From a bacterium (GTDB lineage Bacteria > BMS3Abin14), in contig CP070719.1 in the NCBI GenBank assembly GCA_020350725.1, positions 373,099 to 437,098 on the forward strand: 64,000 nt of DNA, in the 5' to 3' direction. The notes below the pieces were generated by a model that searched no databases, was not told the origin of the DNA, and saw only the letters and a program-made list of their open reading frames with translations. Made by a program: the position numbers and the translations under genes. Shown piece after piece: positions 42,690 to 52,597 of the stretch (the first letter of the stretch is position 1; every line of letters starts with the position of its first letter).

Positions 42690-42736
42690 TTTCCACCCTC
42701 TCAAACCCCTTTTCCCTTTCCTCCTTTTCTGCTAAT
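42690..42736 (+). other. Polypyrimidine tract upstream of small membrane gene
   Basis: Within the 189-base lepB-42745 spacer, about 45 bases are almost only C and T, ending near the TAATAAAT just before the next ATG. There is no Shine-Dalgarno sequence for that ATG. No hairpin is evident in the tract itself. Confidence 0.5.
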
Positions 42737-42744
42737 AAATCCCC

Positions 42745-43122
42745 ATGAACAAGCAGCGGCTGAAGAACCTTCTCCTCCTCCTCGTCGCCGGCTATCTGAT
42801 CGTCTCCGGTGTCAAGCTGGGGACTCCGTGGCTGCGCAACCAGATGTTCGTGGAGGAGATGGACAATCAGGCCAGGGCCCTTGTCGTGGACGGAACGGCT
42901 GAGCGAACAACGAGGAGGCTCCTGGAATCTGCCCGGGGGTACAAGATCCCCATCGACGAGAGAAACCTCACTGTGATCAGGGACCTCGAGAGGGGCCAGG
43001 TGCTGGTGGAGGCCAAGTACAGGGTTGTGGTCGTCCTTCCCTTCGGCCTCTACACCCACACCTGGAATTTCAATCCCCGTTTCGTGAGGGTCATCCCGTC
43101 CAAGCTCCGGGGCAGATTCTGA
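42745..43122 (+). CDS. Small membrane-anchored protein of unknown function
   Basis: The 125-residue protein has one N-terminal membrane span (KNLLLLLVAGYLIVSGVKL, about 7-25) and a mixed alpha/beta periplasmic-looking domain ending VVVVLPFGLYTHTWNFNPRFVRVIPSKLRGRF. The layout (short anchor, small domain, next to lepB) recalls DUF4845-type proteins, but I cannot confirm that. There is no clear ribosome binding site. It is the last gene before the pyrimidine promoter. Confidence 0.65.
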   Translation: MNKQRLKNLLLLLVAGYLIVSGVKLGTPWLRNQMFVEEMDNQARALVVDGTAERTTRRLLESARGYKIPIDERNLTVIRDLERGQVLVEAKYRVVVVLPFGLYTHTWNFNPRFVRVIPSKLRGRF

Positions 43123-43248
43123 GTGGGTTCTGCGATGCCTTCCGGCCAGCGGCGGTGCAGCCGTTAGGACTCCCTCTGCCGACCGGAGGTCCCCTTTACT
43201 TTTTCCCCCGCTCAAGCTGTTGATTTCCCTCGCGAATCTCAAGGGGGG

Positions 43249-43276
43249 TTGACAACAATACGGGGAAGGGTAATAA
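43249..43276 (+). promoter_or_regulatory. Promoter of the pyrimidine operon
   Basis: TTGACA at 43249-43254 is followed after 16 bases by TAATAA (43271-43276). Transcription would start near 43283 and produce a leader of about 250 bases before pyrR. Confidence 0.65.
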
Positions 43277-43282
43277 AGGTAT

Positions 43283-43536
43283 CCGGATCTTGACCCTTTA
43301 ATCTAATTCCGTGAGATTAGAAAGGGAACCGCAGTGAAAGATGTGCCGAAAATGACGAGTGCAGGCCCCACCGTTCTGAAGCGGGGGGGCTTTTTTTTGC
43401 TCTGTCGGGTGGGGTGGTTTGCCGGTGATCCCTTACGCATGACTCGGGGGAAGATGGTTGCCGGTTCCATGGTGCCGGTCCCCAGACCGTAAAAACGGGG
43501 CCACCCGGACCGGCCGATCAATCAGAGGGTGACGAC
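43283..43536 (+). promoter_or_regulatory. pyr operon leader with PyrR-type attenuator
   Basis: A short hairpin TCTAAT/ATTAGA (43302-43321) presents the loop TCCGTGAG, which resembles the PyrR binding-loop consensus (UCCNGNGAGG) with one base missing. About 40 bases later is the terminator at 43363-43398. After that, GCCGGTCC (43474-43481) and GGACCGGC (43507-43514) form a perfect 8-bp stem just before the pyrR ribosome binding site. PyrR with UMP would be expected to favour termination; I did not fold the antiterminator. Confidence 0.6.
43363..43398 (+). terminator. Attenuator terminator upstream of pyrR
   Basis: GCCCCACCG (43365-43373) pairs with CGGGGGGGC (43382-43390) with one A-G mismatch, followed by eight T. 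It lies between the promoter and pyrR, as expected of an attenuator. Confidence 0.85.
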
Positions 43537-44085
43537 ATGAAGGGAAGAAGGCAAAGAGAGATCCTCGAGCAGGGCGATATCGATCGCGCGGTGAGGAGAA
43601 TCGCCCACGAGATCCTGGAGAAGAACAAAGGGGCGTCAGATCTCATTCTCATCGGCATACCCACACCGGGACCGGTGCTGGCCAGACGGATCAAGGCTCT
43701 GATCGAGGAGGCGGAGGGTGTCTCCGTTCCCGCGGGCAGCCTTGATATCACCTTCTACCGTGACGATATCTCAAAAAGGCCAAAGCCGCTGCCGAAACAC
43801 ACCGATCTCCCGTCCAATATCGACGGAAAGACAGTGGTTCTCATCGACGATGTGCTCTTCACAGGCAGGACCATCCGGGCTGCCCTGGATGCCCTGATGG
43901 ACCACGGAAGGCCATCCAAGGTCCAGCTGGCGGTCCTGGTGGACCGCGGGCACCGGGAACTTCCGGTCAGGGCGGACTTCGTCGGCCGCAATATCCCGAC
44001 GGGCAGACACGAGGAGATCCACGTTCTGCTGAGCGAGATGGGGCACGATGAGGACAAGGTGTACATCACCGAGGGGGAAGTATAA
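43537..44085 (+). CDS. pyrR: Bifunctional pyr operon regulator / uracil phosphoribosyltransferase
   Basis: PyrR binds pyr mRNA in a UMP-dependent way and often has weak uracil phosphoribosyltransferase activity. The 182-residue protein has the PRPP motif VVLIDDVLFTGRTIRAALDAL (about 97-117), the LILIGIPTPGPVLARRI segment and a basic RNA-binding face. GAGGGTGA precedes the ATG. It leads the operon right behind an attenuator, so autoregulation of the whole cluster is likely. Confidence 0.95.
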   Translation: MKGRRQREILEQGDIDRAVRRIAHEILEKNKGASDLILIGIPTPGPVLARRIKALIEEAEGVSVPAGSLDITFYRDDISKRPKPLPKHTDLPSNIDGKTVVLIDDVLFTGRTIRAALDALMDHGRPSKVQLAVLVDRGHRELPVRADFVGRNIPTGRHEEIHVLLSEMGHDEDKVYITEGEV

Positions 44086-44180
44086 GGATCCGAAATCCAA
44101 GGTCCAAAATCCAAAAACACCCTTCTTGCGAATAGTCATCGGCGGTCTGTTTTTGACCTCGGACTCTGGATTTTGGGCTG
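44086..44180 (+). repeat. Degenerate inverted repeat between pyrR and pyrB
   Basis: The spacer begins with the repeated words AAATCCAAGGTCC and AAAATCCAAAA (44093-44115) and ends with TTTTTGACCTCGGACTCTGGATTTTGG (44150-44176), roughly their reverse complement with gaps. The centre is unpaired. It looks like the elements at 1861, 41785 and 46431. Confidence 0.55.
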
Positions 44181-44196
44181 TTCTGGAGGAACGCTC

Positions 44197-45132
44197 ATGA
44201 TCGGTAACAACCGTCACCTTCTGGACCTCGATACCACCTCCGCCGAGGATATCAGGCGGATCCTGGACACGGCGGAGGGCATGAAGGAGATCTCCACCCG
44301 AAAGATCAAGAAGGTCCCCACTCTTCGCGGGAAAACGGTGGTGAATCTGTTCTTTGAACCGAGTACCCGGACCCGGACATCCTTTGAGATCGCCGCCAAG
44401 AGGCTCTCGGCGGACGCAGTGAATTTCACGGCCTCCGCCAGCAGCACCGCCAAGGGCGAGACACTCCTGGACACAGCCAAAAATCTCGATTCCATGGCTC
44501 CCGATGTGGTGGTCATCCGTCACAGGTTCTCGGGAGCTCCGGAGATCCTGGCCCGGAACCTCGACTGCTCGGTGGTCAACGCCGGTGACGGATGCCATCA
44601 ACACCCCACCCAGGGCCTCCTGGACCTGTTCACCGTTCGGGAACGAAAGGGGAGGCTGGACGGCCTGAAAGTGTCCATCATCGGCGACATCGCCCACAGC
44701 CGTGTTGCCCGGTCGGATATCTCGGGTTTTACAACCATGGGGGCGGAGGTCTTCGTCAGCGGACCGTCGACCATGATCCCCACCGGCATAGAGCGGCTGG
44801 GCGTCAGGGTGGCGGACAGCTTCGAGCACGCCCTCGAGGGAGCGGACGTGATCATCATGCTCAGGATCCAACTCGAGAGGAGGAGCGGGTCCCTTATTCC
44901 CACCTTGAGGGAGTATGCCCGCTTCTTCGGGCTCAACCGGGAGAGACTCCGGCTGGCCAGACCGGATGCCCTCGTCATGCATCCGGGGCCGATCAACCGA
45001 GGCGTCGAGATCTCCTCGGATATCGCGGACGGTCCCGAAAGCGTGATCCTGGATCAGGTGGAAAACGGTGTGGCGGTGAGGATGGCGGTCCTGTACCTGC
45101 TGACTGGAGGGAGCGATGAAACGACTGATTAA
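44197..45132 (+). CDS. pyrB: Aspartate carbamoyltransferase catalytic subunit
   Basis: PyrB condenses carbamoyl phosphate with aspartate. From ATG 44197 (GGAGGA upstream) it has 311 residues. [13 protein letters not shown] (about 52-64) binds the phosphate, [13 protein letters not shown] (about 132-144) and [12 protein letters not shown] complete the active site. No regulatory PyrI gene is present, as in class B/C enzymes. It overlaps pyrC by 17 bases. Confidence 0.97.
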   Translation: MIGNNRHLLDLDTTSAEDIRRILDTAEGMKEISTRKIKKVPTLRGKTVVNLFFEPSTRTRTSFEIAAKRLSADAVNFTASASSTAKGETLLDTAKNLDSMAPDVVVIRHRFSGAPEILARNLDCSVVNAGDGCHQHPTQGLLDLFTVRERKGRLDGLKVSIIGDIAHSRVARSDISGFTTMGAEVFVSGPSTMIPTGIERLGVRVADSFEHALEGADVIIMLRIQLERRSGSLIPTLREYARFFGLNRERLRLARPDALVMHPGPINRGVEISSDIADGPESVILDQVENGVAVRMAVLYLLTGGSDETTD

Positions 45133-46411
45133 AGGCGGCAGGATCCTCGACCCCGCCAGCGGCAGAGACGAGATCCTGGATCTGCTCATCGAGGACGGTC
45201 GCATCGCCCGGCTCGAAAAAGACATGAAGGATCGGGATGGGGGGGACGTCTTCGACGCTTCGGGCCTGGCGGTAATGCCCGGCTTTATCGACATGCACTG
45301 CCACCTCAGGGAACCGGGCTACGAATACAAGGAAACCGTCGCCACAGGCTGTGCCGCGGCCGTCAAGGGAGGGATCACCTCCCTGATGTGCATGGCCAAC
45401 ACCGACCCCGTCAACGATTGTGCCTCAGTGACCACCCATATCCTGGAAAGGGCGCACGAGGCAGGCCTGGCGAAGGTCTACCCGGTGGGATGCCTGACCA
45501 AGGGTATGAGGGGCGAATCCCTGTCGGAAATGGGTGAATTGGCCGCATCGGGGTGTATCGCGGTCTCCGATGACGGCAGGCCGGTGCCCAGCGGCGAGAT
45601 CATGAGGAGGGCCATTGCCTATGCCGGCATATACGGACTTCTGGTGATCGATCACGCGGAGGACCTGACCATCGCCGGGGACGGTGTGATGCACGAGGGG
45701 TACGTTTCCACCATGTTGGGGCTGGAGGGGATACCCGCCTCGGCGGCCTTTTCCGAGGTGGCCCGGAACATCGCCCTGATAAAGGAGTTCGGCGGACGGA
45801 TCCACATCGCTCATGTGAGCACGGCCATGGTGGTGGGGCTCGTAAGGCGGGCGAAGGCTGAAGGTCTCGCCGTGACCGCTGAGACGTGTCCCCACTACTT
45901 CACCCTCGATCACGAGGCCGTCATCGGCTATGACACCAACGCAAAGGTAAAGCCGCCCCTGAGGACCGCGGAGGACGTGGAAGCGATCATCGAGGGGCTG
46001 GCCGACGGGGCCATTGACGTCATCGCCACCGACCACGCGCCCCACCACGCCGATGAGAAGCAGGTGGAATTCGACCTGGCGGCATTCGGGATCTCAGGCC
46101 TGGAGACGGCCTTCGCTCTGACAATGGGCCTCGTCCACGGGGGGCGCATTCCCATCCTGCAGGCTGTCTCCAAGTGGACCGATGCCCCGGCCGCTGTCAC
46201 GGGGATCCGGGGCGGATCCCTCGGGGTGGGAGAGCCTGCCGACGTCGTCATCGCCGACCTGGATGCCCAATGGAGGGTGAACCCGGAAGAATTCCTCTCC
46301 CGGGGCAGAAACTCGCCCTTTGCCGGTATGGAGGTGAGAGGCCAGGTGACCGCCACCTTCGTGGATGGAAGACTGGTCTACACCAGGGAGAAGGGGATCA
46401 CAGGTAAATAG
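45116..46411 (+). CDS. pyrC: Dihydroorotase (class I)
   Basis: PyrC cyclises carbamoyl aspartate to dihydroorotate with a binuclear zinc site. The 431-residue protein has the class I motif [16 protein letters not shown] (about 59-74), [10 protein letters not shown], the HIAHVSTAM block and ATDHAPHH (about 304-311). All metal ligands appear present, so it is likely an active enzyme rather than an inactive PyrC' partner. Its start lies within the end of pyrB. Confidence 0.96.
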   Translation: MKRLIKGGRILDPASGRDEILDLLIEDGRIARLEKDMKDRDGGDVFDASGLAVMPGFIDMHCHLREPGYEYKETVATGCAAAVKGGITSLMCMANTDPVNDCASVTTHILERAHEAGLAKVYPVGCLTKGMRGESLSEMGELAASGCIAVSDDGRPVPSGEIMRRAIAYAGIYGLLVIDHAEDLTIAGDGVMHEGYVSTMLGLEGIPASAAFSEVARNIALIKEFGGRIHIAHVSTAMVVGLVRRAKAEGLAVTAETCPHYFTLDHEAVIGYDTNAKVKPPLRTAEDVEAIIEGLADGAIDVIATDHAPHHADEKQVEFDLAAFGISGLETAFALTMGLVHGGRIPILQAVSKWTDAPAAVTGIRGGSLGVGEPADVVIADLDAQWRVNPEEFLSRGRNSPFAGMEVRGQVTATFVDGRLVYTREKGITGK

Positions 46412-46430
46412 GAATTCAGAAGACAGTAGT

Positions 46431-46518
46431 CAGTATTCAGGAAAAATTCCTTCGTAACGCCCTTAGGGGGAATCAGTAAAGACCCTGCGGAATGCCGAAT
46501 ACCGGGTCCTGAACACTG
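46431..46518 (+). repeat. Degenerate inverted repeat between pyrC and carA
   Basis: CAGTATTCAGGA (46431-46442) and TCCTGAACACTG (46507-46518) are reverse complements at 11 of 12 positions. The left side continues outward as low-complexity GAATTCAGAAGACAGTAGT. The 116-base spacer carries only this element and the carA ribosome binding site. Confidence 0.55.
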
Positions 46519-46527
46519 GAGTTCAAA

Positions 46528-47703
46528 TTGCTCAGTCTTTCCCAGATCCTCAAGGAAAACAAACCCAGGGCCACGCTGGCTCTGGCCGACGGGACGCTCT
46601 TCCGCGGCTGGGGATTCGGGGCCAGGGGACCGGCGACGGGAGAGGTCGTGTTCAACACCTGCATGACGGGGTATCAGGAGGTGCTCACGGATCCGTCCTA
46701 CCACCGCCAGATCGTGGTGATGACTCCGGTTCAGATTGGAAATACGGGCGTCAACCCTTTCGACGGTGAATCCTCCAGGCCCTGGGTTGCCGGGTTCGTC
46801 GTCCGGGAAAGCTCCATCATCACCAGCAGCTGGCGCGCCGAGGAGGGGATGGAGGAATACCTTGCCAGAAACGGCATCACGGGGATCGAGGGGATCGATA
46901 CCAGGGCGCTCACCCGGCATATCAGGGACAAGGGCGCCCAGGGGGGGGTGATCGGGATCGGAGAGACGGATCCCGATGAGCTCGTCGCCCGGGCCCGGGC
47001 CTGGGGCTCCATGGAGGGGAAGGACCTCGTTGCCGAAGTCACTCCCGATGGTGAGTATGGATGGGAGGAAGGTCCCTACCATCCGGTTCTCGGATTCCGT
47101 CCCACCGTGATGAGCCGGCACGTCGTCGCCATGGATTTCGGCATCAAGAGAAATATCCTGCGGGAGCTGGCCGGCATGGGCTGCAGGGTGACGGTGGTGC
47201 CGGCCGGTACGGCACCGGAGAGGATCATGGAACTGGGACCTCACGGTCTGTTCCTGTCCAACGGTCCCGGAGATCCCGATCCGGTTCGGTACGCAGTGAA
47301 GACGGTCAGGGAACTGCTGGGCAGGCTGCCCGTCTTCGGTATCTGCCTGGGGCACCAGATCCTCGGCCTGGCCCTCGGCGGCAGGACGTACAAGCTTACA
47401 TTCGGCCATCACGGGGGCAATCACCCCGTCATGGACCTCGAGACGGGAAAGGTGGAGATCACCAGCCAGAACCACGGATTCGTGGTCGATCCTGATTCCC
47501 TGCTGGCGGCGGGGCAGAGAGTGGCGGTGACCCATGTCAATTTGAACGACCGGACGGTGGAGGGAATCCGACACACCGAGATCCCGGCTTTCTCGGTCCA
47601 GTATCACCCTGAAGCTTCGCCGGGCCCCCGCGATTCTCACTATCTCTTCCAGAGGTTTATCGACCTGATGGATGAACACGGGACGAAGAGCCGGGGCGGA
47701 TGA
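46528..47703 (+). CDS. carA: Carbamoyl-phosphate synthase small (glutaminase) subunit
   Basis: CarA hydrolyses glutamine and passes ammonia to CarB. The 391-residue protein starts at TTG 46528 (TGGAG upstream). The N-terminal half has [25 protein letters not shown], and the class I glutaminase triad is C273 (GICLGHQ), H360 and E362 ([13 protein letters not shown]). It is followed by carB after 82 bases. The start of that spacer has no recognisable site. Confidence 0.96.
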   Translation: MLSLSQILKENKPRATLALADGTLFRGWGFGARGPATGEVVFNTCMTGYQEVLTDPSYHRQIVVMTPVQIGNTGVNPFDGESSRPWVAGFVVRESSIITSSWRAEEGMEEYLARNGITGIEGIDTRALTRHIRDKGAQGGVIGIGETDPDELVARARAWGSMEGKDLVAEVTPDGEYGWEEGPYHPVLGFRPTVMSRHVVAMDFGIKRNILRELAGMGCRVTVVPAGTAPERIMELGPHGLFLSNGPGDPDPVRYAVKTVRELLGRLPVFGICLGHQILGLALGGRTYKLTFGHHGGNHPVMDLETGKVEITSQNHGFVVDPDSLLAAGQRVAVTHVNLNDRTVEGIRHTEIPAFSVQYHPEASPGPRDSHYLFQRFIDLMDEHGTKSRGG

Positions 47704-47785
47704 GCGAAGACTCGGCGAGGATGCGTTCCCCGGTTGCCCTTCGTTCTGAGGTCTCTGTTCTCCGCTCCGTCCCAAGGAGTCTCCT

Positions 47786-50700
47786 TTGCCTCGACGTGAC
47801 GATATAGAGAAGATCCTCCTCATCGGGTCCGGACCCATAGTCATCGGCCAGGCGTGCGAATTCGACTACTCCGGTACGCAGGCCTGCAAGGTCCTGAGGG
47901 AGGACGGTTTCGAGGTCGTTCTGGTGAACAGCAACCCTGCCACTATCATGACCGATCCCGAGTATGCCCACAGGACCTACGTTGAGCCGCTGCTCCCGGA
48001 ATTCGTTGAGAGGATCATCGAAAAGGAGAGGCCCCAGGCCGTTCTTCCCACCCTGGGAGGCCAGACGGCCCTGAACCTGGCGATAGCCCTTTCCGAAAGG
48101 GGGGTTCTTGACCGGTACGGAGTCGAGATGATCGGGGCCGACAGGAATGCCATCGAGAAGGCTGAAGACAGAGACCGGTTCAAGGTGGCCATGGAGAGGA
48201 TCGGGCTCGATCTTCCCAGGAGCGGCTATGCGAGATCCTTCACCGAGGCCCAGCGGTTCCTGGGGCTCGTCGGTCTTCCGGCCATCATCCGGCCGTCGTT
48301 CACCCTCGGCGGTACGGGCGGCAACGTCGCCTTCAATCTCGAGGAGTATGAACGCCACGTGAAGTGGGGCCTGGATCTGTCACCGACCGGCGAGGTCCTC
48401 ATCGAAGAGAGCATCCTCGGGTGGAAGGAGTTCGAACTCGAGGTCATGCGTGACCGGAAGGACAATGTGGTCATCGTCTGTCCCATCGAGAACTTCGATC
48501 CCATGGGGATCCACACGGGAGACTCCATCACCGTGGCTCCGGCCATGACCCTCACCGACCGTGAATACCAGGAGATGAGGGACGCGTCTCTCAAGATCAT
48601 CCGGGAGATCGGGGTGGACACCGGCGGATGCAACATCCAGTTCGGAGTGGACCCTGGATCGGGCAGGATGGTCGTCATCGAGATGAATCCCAGAGTGTCA
48701 AGATCCAGTGCGCTGGCCTCGAAGGCCACAGGGTTCCCCATCGCAAAGATCGCGGCGAAATTGGCCGTGGGATACACCCTGGATGAGATCACCAACGATA
48801 TAACCAAGGAGACGCCCGCCTGTTTCGAGCCCACCATAGACTACGTCGTGGTCAAGGTTCCGCGGTTCGCCTTCGAGAAATTTCCCCGTGCCGACCAGGT
48901 TCTCACCACCCAGATGAAATCAGTGGGCGAAGCCATGGCCATCGGCCGGACGTTCAAGGAGGCCATCGGAAAGGCCTTGTCCTCCCTGGAGGTGGATTCG
49001 GCCGGCTTCGAACCCAGATCGGAAGCCACCGATGACGAGATCAGGCAGGGGCTGAAGATACCGAACTGGGAGAGGCTGTGGGTTCTCGCCGAGGCCTTTC
49101 GGAGGGAGTTCCCCTTCGAGGAGATCCACAGGCTGACGGCCATCGATCCCTGGTTCCTGGACCAGATAAGCCAGATCATTCAGGCCGAGGACTGGTTCAC
49201 CGGCAAGACCCTTGAGGATCTGAGTGACGAGGACCTCCTGGTGGCCAAGCAGGCTGGATTCTCGGACATCAGGCTGTCCGACCTCACCGGCGCGGACATC
49301 GAACGCCTGAAAGAGAGAAGGGCCGCCTCGGGCATCCTCGCTGTTTTCAAGACTGTGGACACCTGCGGGGCGGAGTTCGAAGCCTACACCCCCTACCTCT
49401 ACTCCACCTACGAGATGGAAGACGAGGCTAGACCCACCGACCGCCGCAAGATCATTATCCTGGGGGGCGGTCCGAACCGGATAGGGCAGGGCATTGAATT
49501 CGACTACTGCTGCGTCCACGGTCTCTTCGCCCTCAGTGAGGAGGGTTACGAGACCATCATGGTCAACTGCAATCCGGAGACCGTCAGCACCGATTACGAC
49601 GCTTCCGACAGGCTTTATTTCGAACCCCTGACCCTCGAGCACGTTCTCAATATCGTCGATGTCGAGAAACCGGATGGGGTCATCGTCCAGTTTGGCGGTC
49701 AGACACCCCTCAAACTGGCACTTGACCTCGAGGCTGCAGGGGTTCCCATCATCGGCACCAGTCCGGAGAAGATCGACCTCGCCGAGGACAGAGAGCGTTT
49801 CAAGGAGCTTCTCCATCGGCTTGGCCTCAAGCAGCCTCCCAACGGGGTGGCCACCTCGTTTGAGGAGGCGAAGAAGGTGGCCTTTCAAATCGGCTATCCC
49901 GTCGTGGTGAGACCCTCCTACGTCCTGGGGGGGAGAGCCATGGAGATCGTCTACGACGAGGCGAGCCTGAAGCGATACATGACGGAGGCGGTATCGGTAT
50001 CCCCTGAGCATCCGGTCCTCATCGACAAGTTCGTCGACGGCGCGATCGAGGTGGATGTCGATGCCATAGGTGACGGCGAAAGAGTGGTGATCGGCGGTGT
50101 TATGGAGCACATCGAGGAAGCTGGTGTCCATTCAGGAGATTCCGCCTGCAGCCTGCCGGCGATCTCCCTTGGCCCCGAGTTGGTGGCGGAAATCGGCCGC
50201 CAGACGAGGCTTCTGGGTGAGGCGCTGGAGGTACGCGGCCTGATGAACGTTCAATACGCCGTGAGGAACGGGGAGGTTCTCATCCTCGAGGTCAACCCGA
50301 GGGCCTCCCGGACAATTCCCTTCGTCAGCAAGGCCATCGGCGTTCCTCTGGCCCGACTCGCGGCAAAGGTCATGGTGGGGATGTCCCTGGCGGACCTCGG
50401 GTTCACCGAGGAGGTCATACCCCGTCACATCTCCGTAAAGGAGGCGGTCTTCCCGTTCATCAAGTTCCCCGGTGTGGACTGTCTCCTCGGCCCGGAGATG
50501 AAATCCACCGGGGAGGTCATGGGCATCGACCGGACGTTTCCGCTGGCTTTCGCCAAGGCCCAATTGGCCGCCGGCATGAGGATCCCCGTCGAAGGTGCAG
50601 CCCTCCTCTCCATCAAGGACGGGGACAAGGAGGCGGTTCTTCCTCTGGCGGAGAGTCTGGTTGCCATGGGCTTTAAGATCATCGCCACGAGGGGTACGCG

Positions 50701-50986
50701 GGACCACCTTGTGAACCGTGGAATTCCGGCCGGCGTCGTCAACAAGGTCCGGGAGGGGCGTCCCCATGTAGTGGACTCCATCATCAACGGCGAGGTCCAG
50801 CTCGTTATCAACACAGTTGAGGGGGTGGAGGCTATCGGGGACTCCTACACCATCCGCCGGTCATCGGTTGATATGAGCGTGGCCTATTTTACCACTGTCC
50901 CCGGGGCCAAGGCGGCGGTCCTTGGCATAGAGGCCTTAAAGAGGAAAGATTGGGACGTCAAGGCTCTTCAGGACTACTATCTCTGA
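47786..50986 (+). CDS. carB: Carbamoyl-phosphate synthase large subunit
   Basis: CarB makes carbamoyl phosphate from bicarbonate, ammonia and two ATP. The 1066-residue protein starts at TTG behind AAGGAG. It has two homologous ATP-grasp halves (first: [25 protein letters not shown]; second, near residue 555: [22 protein letters not shown]). A C-terminal MGS-like allosteric domain follows (about 930-1066: [23 protein letters not shown]). One undivided gene, unlike the split form in some archaea and thermophiles. Its end overlaps the next gene by 37 bases. Confidence 0.97.
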   Translation: MPRRDDIEKILLIGSGPIVIGQACEFDYSGTQACKVLREDGFEVVLVNSNPATIMTDPEYAHRTYVEPLLPEFVERIIEKERPQAVLPTLGGQTALNLAIALSERGVLDRYGVEMIGADRNAIEKAEDRDRFKVAMERIGLDLPRSGYARSFTEAQRFLGLVGLPAIIRPSFTLGGTGGNVAFNLEEYERHVKWGLDLSPTGEVLIEESILGWKEFELEVMRDRKDNVVIVCPIENFDPMGIHTGDSITVAPAMTLTDREYQEMRDASLKIIREIGVDTGGCNIQFGVDPGSGRMVVIEMNPRVSRSSALASKATGFPIAKIAAKLAVGYTLDEITNDITKETPACFEPTIDYVVVKVPRFAFEKFPRADQVLTTQMKSVGEAMAIGRTFKEAIGKALSSLEVDSAGFEPRSEATDDEIRQGLKIPNWERLWVLAEAFRREFPFEEIHRLTAIDPWFLDQISQIIQAEDWFTGKTLEDLSDEDLLVAKQAGFSDIRLSDLTGADIERLKERRAASGILAVFKTVDTCGAEFEAYTPYLYSTYEMEDEARPTDRRKIIILGGGPNRIGQGIEFDYCCVHGLFALSEEGYETIMVNCNPETVSTDYDASDRLYFEPLTLEHVLNIVDVEKPDGVIVQFGGQTPLKLALDLEAAGVPIIGTSPEKIDLAEDRERFKELLHRLGLKQPPNGVATSFEEAKKVAFQIGYPVVVRPSYVLGGRAMEIVYDEASLKRYMTEAVSVSPEHPVLIDKFVDGAIEVDVDAIGDGERVVIGGVMEHIEEAGVHSGDSACSLPAISLGPELVAEIGRQTRLLGEALEVRGLMNVQYAVRNGEVLILEVNPRASRTIPFVSKAIGVPLARLAAKVMVGMSLADLGFTEEVIPRHISVKEAVFPFIKFPGVDCLLGPEMKSTGEVMGIDRTFPLAFAKAQLAAGMRIPVEGAALLSIKDGDKEAVLPLAESLVAMGFKIIATRGTRDHLVNRGIPAGVVNKVREGRPHVVDSIINGEVQLVINTVEGVEAIGDSYTIRRSSVDMSVAYFTTVPGAKAAVLGIEALKRKDWDVKALQDYYL

Positions 50987-52419
50987 CGGTGGCCCTGGCA
51001 CTGGTTCTCCTGCCCGGGTGTCGTGATCAGGGAACAGTCACCACCGACCCGGCATCCCGCTTCGGGGGATCCGATGAGGGTGTTGCCAGGACTCTGGGCA
51101 TCTACTCGGGTGGGGGACAGCGGGTGGGGACCCATCGGGCTGAACAGCGCAGGGGACTGTGGGACAGCAGCGTCAGGGCCATCGAGGTGGTCGAGAGGAC
51201 CGAACTGAACCTTTCATTCCGGGGTGACCGTTTCACCATCCACACCGACCAGACATCCTACCTCGAGGAGGAGAGCCTGGAGTTGCTGGCCTCTGCCAGT
51301 ACCATCGATTTCGGGGGACAGAGGTGGAAGACCCGATGGGTCAGGGAGGGGATGAACCGGTACCGAAAGACCGAGAGCCTCGGGGGAAGTGAGCGCACCG
51401 AGATCCAGACCGTGCCCGCCGGGGTCCTGACCATGGATGCAATGGATCTTCTCCTTGCCCGAATGGCCTTCGACGGGGATCGTGACCGGTCAAGGCGGAT
51501 ACACCTTTACAACATGACCCTGGGAAGAAGCCTCCCGGTGGAGGTCTCCTGGAAAGGGCGACAGGGCCCCGAACGGGGGTTCGTCCTCTCCATCTGGGGT
51601 ATGGAGGAGGAGATCTGGCTGGATGAGAATGGGCTCGTGCTTCGCGAGACGATGCCATGGGGCGGCATCACGGCCCGTGGGACGGTTCCCGGGGAGCGAC
51701 AGGGCCCCCTGTCCCTTGAGGAAGTTTTCTCCAAGACCTCCGTTGCCGCCAGGGACATCCCGGAATCCCTCCGGTACCGGAACGGGGCGGTACTTGTCCT
51801 GCGAGGCGTCCAGGACCTCCCCCCGCAGACACCCTGGCAGAGGGTCGAGGCGGAGGGTGATACCGTCACGGTCAGGCTGACGCGGCCGGACATGGCTTCC
51901 GGGATCGAGGCGGGCGGCGCGGGTCCGGTGGATGCGGCCGGTGATGAAAACCGCCTCAACCTGACCGATCCCAGGATAAAGGAGCTGGCGGGGGAGATCA
52001 CCGGGGAGCTGACGGATCCCTGGGAGAAAGCGCTGGCCATCGGTGCCTGGGTGTACGGGAACATGGGCAAGAGCATGCGGGAGTGTCTGACCGCCATCGA
52101 GGCCCTTGAGGCTGGGGAAGGGGAGTGCCAATCCCACAGCCTTCTGATGGTGGCCCTCTGCCGCGTCAGCGGGATTCCGGCCCGGTTCCTTTACGGGGCG
52201 GTCTATCTGCCTGATCGGGGAGCCTATCTTTTTCATACGTGGGTCGATGTCTTCGTGGGGAGATGGATGCCGGTGGATCCCACTCTGGGTCATTTTCCGG
52301 CAGGCGTTGATCACCTGGTCCTCGGCATGGGGAGCTACATGGACCAGTTCCAGGTTTTTCCCTTCGTCCTCGGAGCGGGAAATTGGAGTATCGCGTTTAA
52401 ACCGGATGAGGCGAAATAG
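50950..52419 (+). CDS. Transglutaminase-like lipoprotein
   Basis: This 489-residue protein has a lipoprotein signal ([13 protein letters not shown], cysteine at about residue 24). Its C-terminal third has a transglutaminase-like fold with an apparent catalytic triad: C393 (GEGECQSHS), H429 (FHTWVDV) and D443 (PVDPTLG). The middle region has beta-rich sequence (about 85-330) that I do not recognise. Such proteins may act as proteases or cross-linkers in the periplasm. TTG 50950 overlaps carB by 37 bases; AGAGGAAAG precedes it. It has no evident role in pyrimidine synthesis. Confidence 0.8.
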   Translation: MGRQGSSGLLSLTVALALVLLPGCRDQGTVTTDPASRFGGSDEGVARTLGIYSGGGQRVGTHRAEQRRGLWDSSVRAIEVVERTELNLSFRGDRFTIHTDQTSYLEEESLELLASASTIDFGGQRWKTRWVREGMNRYRKTESLGGSERTEIQTVPAGVLTMDAMDLLLARMAFDGDRDRSRRIHLYNMTLGRSLPVEVSWKGRQGPERGFVLSIWGMEEEIWLDENGLVLRETMPWGGITARGTVPGERQGPLSLEEVFSKTSVAARDIPESLRYRNGAVLVLRGVQDLPPQTPWQRVEAEGDTVTVRLTRPDMASGIEAGGAGPVDAAGDENRLNLTDPRIKELAGEITGELTDPWEKALAIGAWVYGNMGKSMRECLTAIEALEAGEGECQSHSLLMVALCRVSGIPARFLYGAVYLPDRGAYLFHTWVDVFVGRWMPVDPTLGHFPAGVDHLVLGMGSYMDQFQVFPFVLGAGNWSIAFKPDEAK

Positions 52420-52597
52420 CGGCAATCGACCCATGAGCAGGAACAAAACCGTCAGATCGCGGGGAAAGGCGCGGAGAAAGGCGGAACCGTCCCCGTTCTT
52501 GTCCGCCCTTTCCCCTGTGTCCCCCGTGATCTCTGTGGTAGAATTTTCCTTCGGATCACCGACCGCGAATCACTGATCACGGACCGGGGAAGCCAAT
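52420..52597 (+). repeat. Spacer with short direct repeats before pyrK
   Basis: Near the end, GATCACCGACCG (about 52554) and GATCACGGACCG (about 52575) are near-identical direct repeats separated by CGAATCACT. The rest of the spacer shows no gene, promoter or terminator that I can support. Confidence 0.4.
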
